Assembly (NCBI GenBank): GCA_938008555.1
Contig: CALLKE010000216.1
Location: 1 to 6,954 of the forward strand
Length of the DNA stretch: 6,954 nt
Source of the DNA: an uncultured Pedobacter sp.
GTDB taxonomy: Bacteria > Bacteroidota > Bacteroidia > Sphingobacteriales > Sphingobacteriaceae
Reading direction: 5' to 3'
The translations under genes and the position numbers were made by a program. Shown here one piece after another: positions 6,438-6,954 of the stretch (positions are counted from its first letter, which is position 1; each line of letters opens with the position of its first letter). The notes beneath the pieces were generated by a model. It was not told where the DNA came from. It worked only from the letters and a program-made list of their open reading frames with translations, and made no database searches.

Positions 6438-6447
6438 CTTTATATAA
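6438..6447 (-). promoter_or_regulatory. Second TATA-like element in the 5' LTR
   Basis: The minus strand reads TTATATAAAG, a good TATA match, but the equivalent in the left LTR (334-343) reads TTATATGAAG. A TCAGTTGATT initiator-like string follows some 30 bases on. This is an alternative to the element at 6604-6614; both precede the poly(A) signal. Less conserved, so ranked second. Confidence 0.35.
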
Positions 6448-6603
6448 CTGAATCCACATGTCTATAATCCTCCTTAACACAATACGGCTAACCCGTTCTA
6501 TAACCGACTTGACATAGTCACACAGACTGACTGATCTAAGCGAGCGATGAAAGAGGCAAGAGCCTCGAAACGGGAAGAGAGAGAACGAGTCCTGCCGTGC
6601 CCT

Positions 6604-6614
6604 CCTATTTATGC
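6604..6614 (-). promoter_or_regulatory. Likely TATA element in the 5' LTR
   Basis: The minus strand reads GGCATAAATAGG across this spot, identical in the left LTR at 462-473. It lies about 300 bases into the LTR from its U3 end and upstream of the AATAAA, as a U3 promoter must. A conserved ATCAGTCAGTCTGTGTG block (right copy about 6519-6535) lies downstream and contains an initiator-like TCAGT, though it is farther than the usual 25-30 bases, so the start point is uncertain. Confidence 0.5.
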
Positions 6615-6910
6615 CTTGTATCCGTACTCGTCTCCGTACTTGTATTCCTCCGTAATCGATACTTGTACTCGATCTCCGACCACCAGTTGCGTAGTTCAAA
6701 CGTACAGACCGTAAAATAACATCTGCGTCCTATCCATCAAAGTTGACAGGCCGTCTGAATACCGTTTCCCAAAATAGCACGCCTTGGCTTTGAGGTTGTT
6801 ATCAGCCCGACCCAATAAGCCACCTGTCATCGGTTGCATCAGACCAACACCGTGTCTCGGCTTCTCGTTCGTTATCATTTGTAACTGGTAGTTAGGCCTA
6901 CCCCAGTTAC

Positions 6911-6954
6911 ATATATATATATGTATATATATATACAGGTCAATATATATATAT
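6911..6954. repeat. AT dinucleotide microsatellite flank
   Basis: The end of the window is almost pure alternating A/T, interrupted by a G at 6923 and a CAGGTCA segment near 6938-6944. It abuts the LTR end at 6911. It is either the host target sequence or an expansion after insertion; elements of the 17.6/297 group are known to favour alternating AT targets. Confidence 0.85.

Larger units (their letters stand above)
149..6911 (-). mobile_element. Full-length Ty3/gypsy-type LTR retrotransposon
   Basis: Two direct repeats of about 630-660 bp enclose, in sense order, a primer-site region, gag, a -1 frameshift signal, pol (PR-RT-RNaseH-IN) and a polypurine tract. Integrase lying after RNase H places it in Ty3/gypsy rather than Ty1/copia. 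Each LTR ends in TG...CA; the left one has a perfect 6-bp terminal inversion, TGTAAC/GTTACA. There is no env frame between pol and the polypurine tract, so it is a retrotransposon and not an errantivirus-like element. Gag and pol have no internal stops. The outer boundary at 6911 is set by where the two LTRs stop matching. The inner boundaries are less certain because LTR-end-like sequences recur in the leader. No adjacent target-site duplication is seen with these borders. The exact gypsy clade was not determined. Confidence 0.96.
6254..6911 (-). repeat. 5' LTR of the retrotransposon
   Basis: This 658-bp right copy of the direct repeat is the 5' LTR and should carry the promoter. It begins TGTTAAC and ends GTTACA on the + strand. 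Compared with the left LTR it has extra bases near 6483-6505, 6550-6575 and 6640-6650 and many substitutions. If the leader module ending at 6181-6183 is instead taken as the homologue of the left LTR/primer junction, the border would move to 6183 and about 70 bases of extra module would lie within the LTR, so the inner edge is uncertain. Short minus-strand frames at 6433-6699 and 6696-6878 are inside the LTR and not considered genes. Confidence 0.93.

Overview
The window holds one essentially complete LTR retrotransposon of the Ty3/gypsy (Metaviridae) type, lying entirely on the minus strand. The host is a eukaryote and most likely an invertebrate animal. The grounds are the gypsy-type Pol order (protease, reverse transcriptase, RNase H, integrase), the absence of any bacterial gene, an AT microsatellite at the right edge, and possible serine-tRNA primer sites like those of animal 17.6/297-type elements. 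The species cannot be named from the sequence.

Layout in the sense direction of the element, right to left on the + strand: AT-rich simple repeat (6912-6954); 5' LTR (6254-6911); a leader of about 355 bases (5899-6253) that starts with a cluster of primer-binding-site-like modules; gag (5026-5898, 290 aa, one CCHC zinc knuckle); a -1 ribosomal frameshift signal (4989-5047); pol (open from 5092, entered at 5041, stop at 986-988); a short non-coding stretch without env (801-985); a polypurine tract (782-800); 3' LTR (149-781). The remaining 148 bases at the left edge carry no gene but include another LTR-end/primer-site junction.

Gag forms the particle. A fraction of ribosomes slip at G GGA AAC and make a Gag-Pol fusion of about 1637 aa. 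Protease would cut it, RT/RNase H would copy the RNA from a tRNA primer and the polypurine tract, and integrase would insert the copy. All catalytic residues looked for are present and neither frame is interrupted, so the element looks coding-competent.

The most unusual part is the leader. Next to the 5' LTR there are about six degenerate copies of a module made of an LTR-end-like hexamer (GTYACA), two bases, and an 18-19 base primer-site-like sequence. Different copies resemble the 3' ends of different serine tRNAs. A further module lies outside the 3' LTR. This suggests alternative priming, a tandem element array, or both. The two LTRs also differ by clearly more than 10% by eye although gag and pol are open throughout, which is hard to explain by simple ageing of one insertion.
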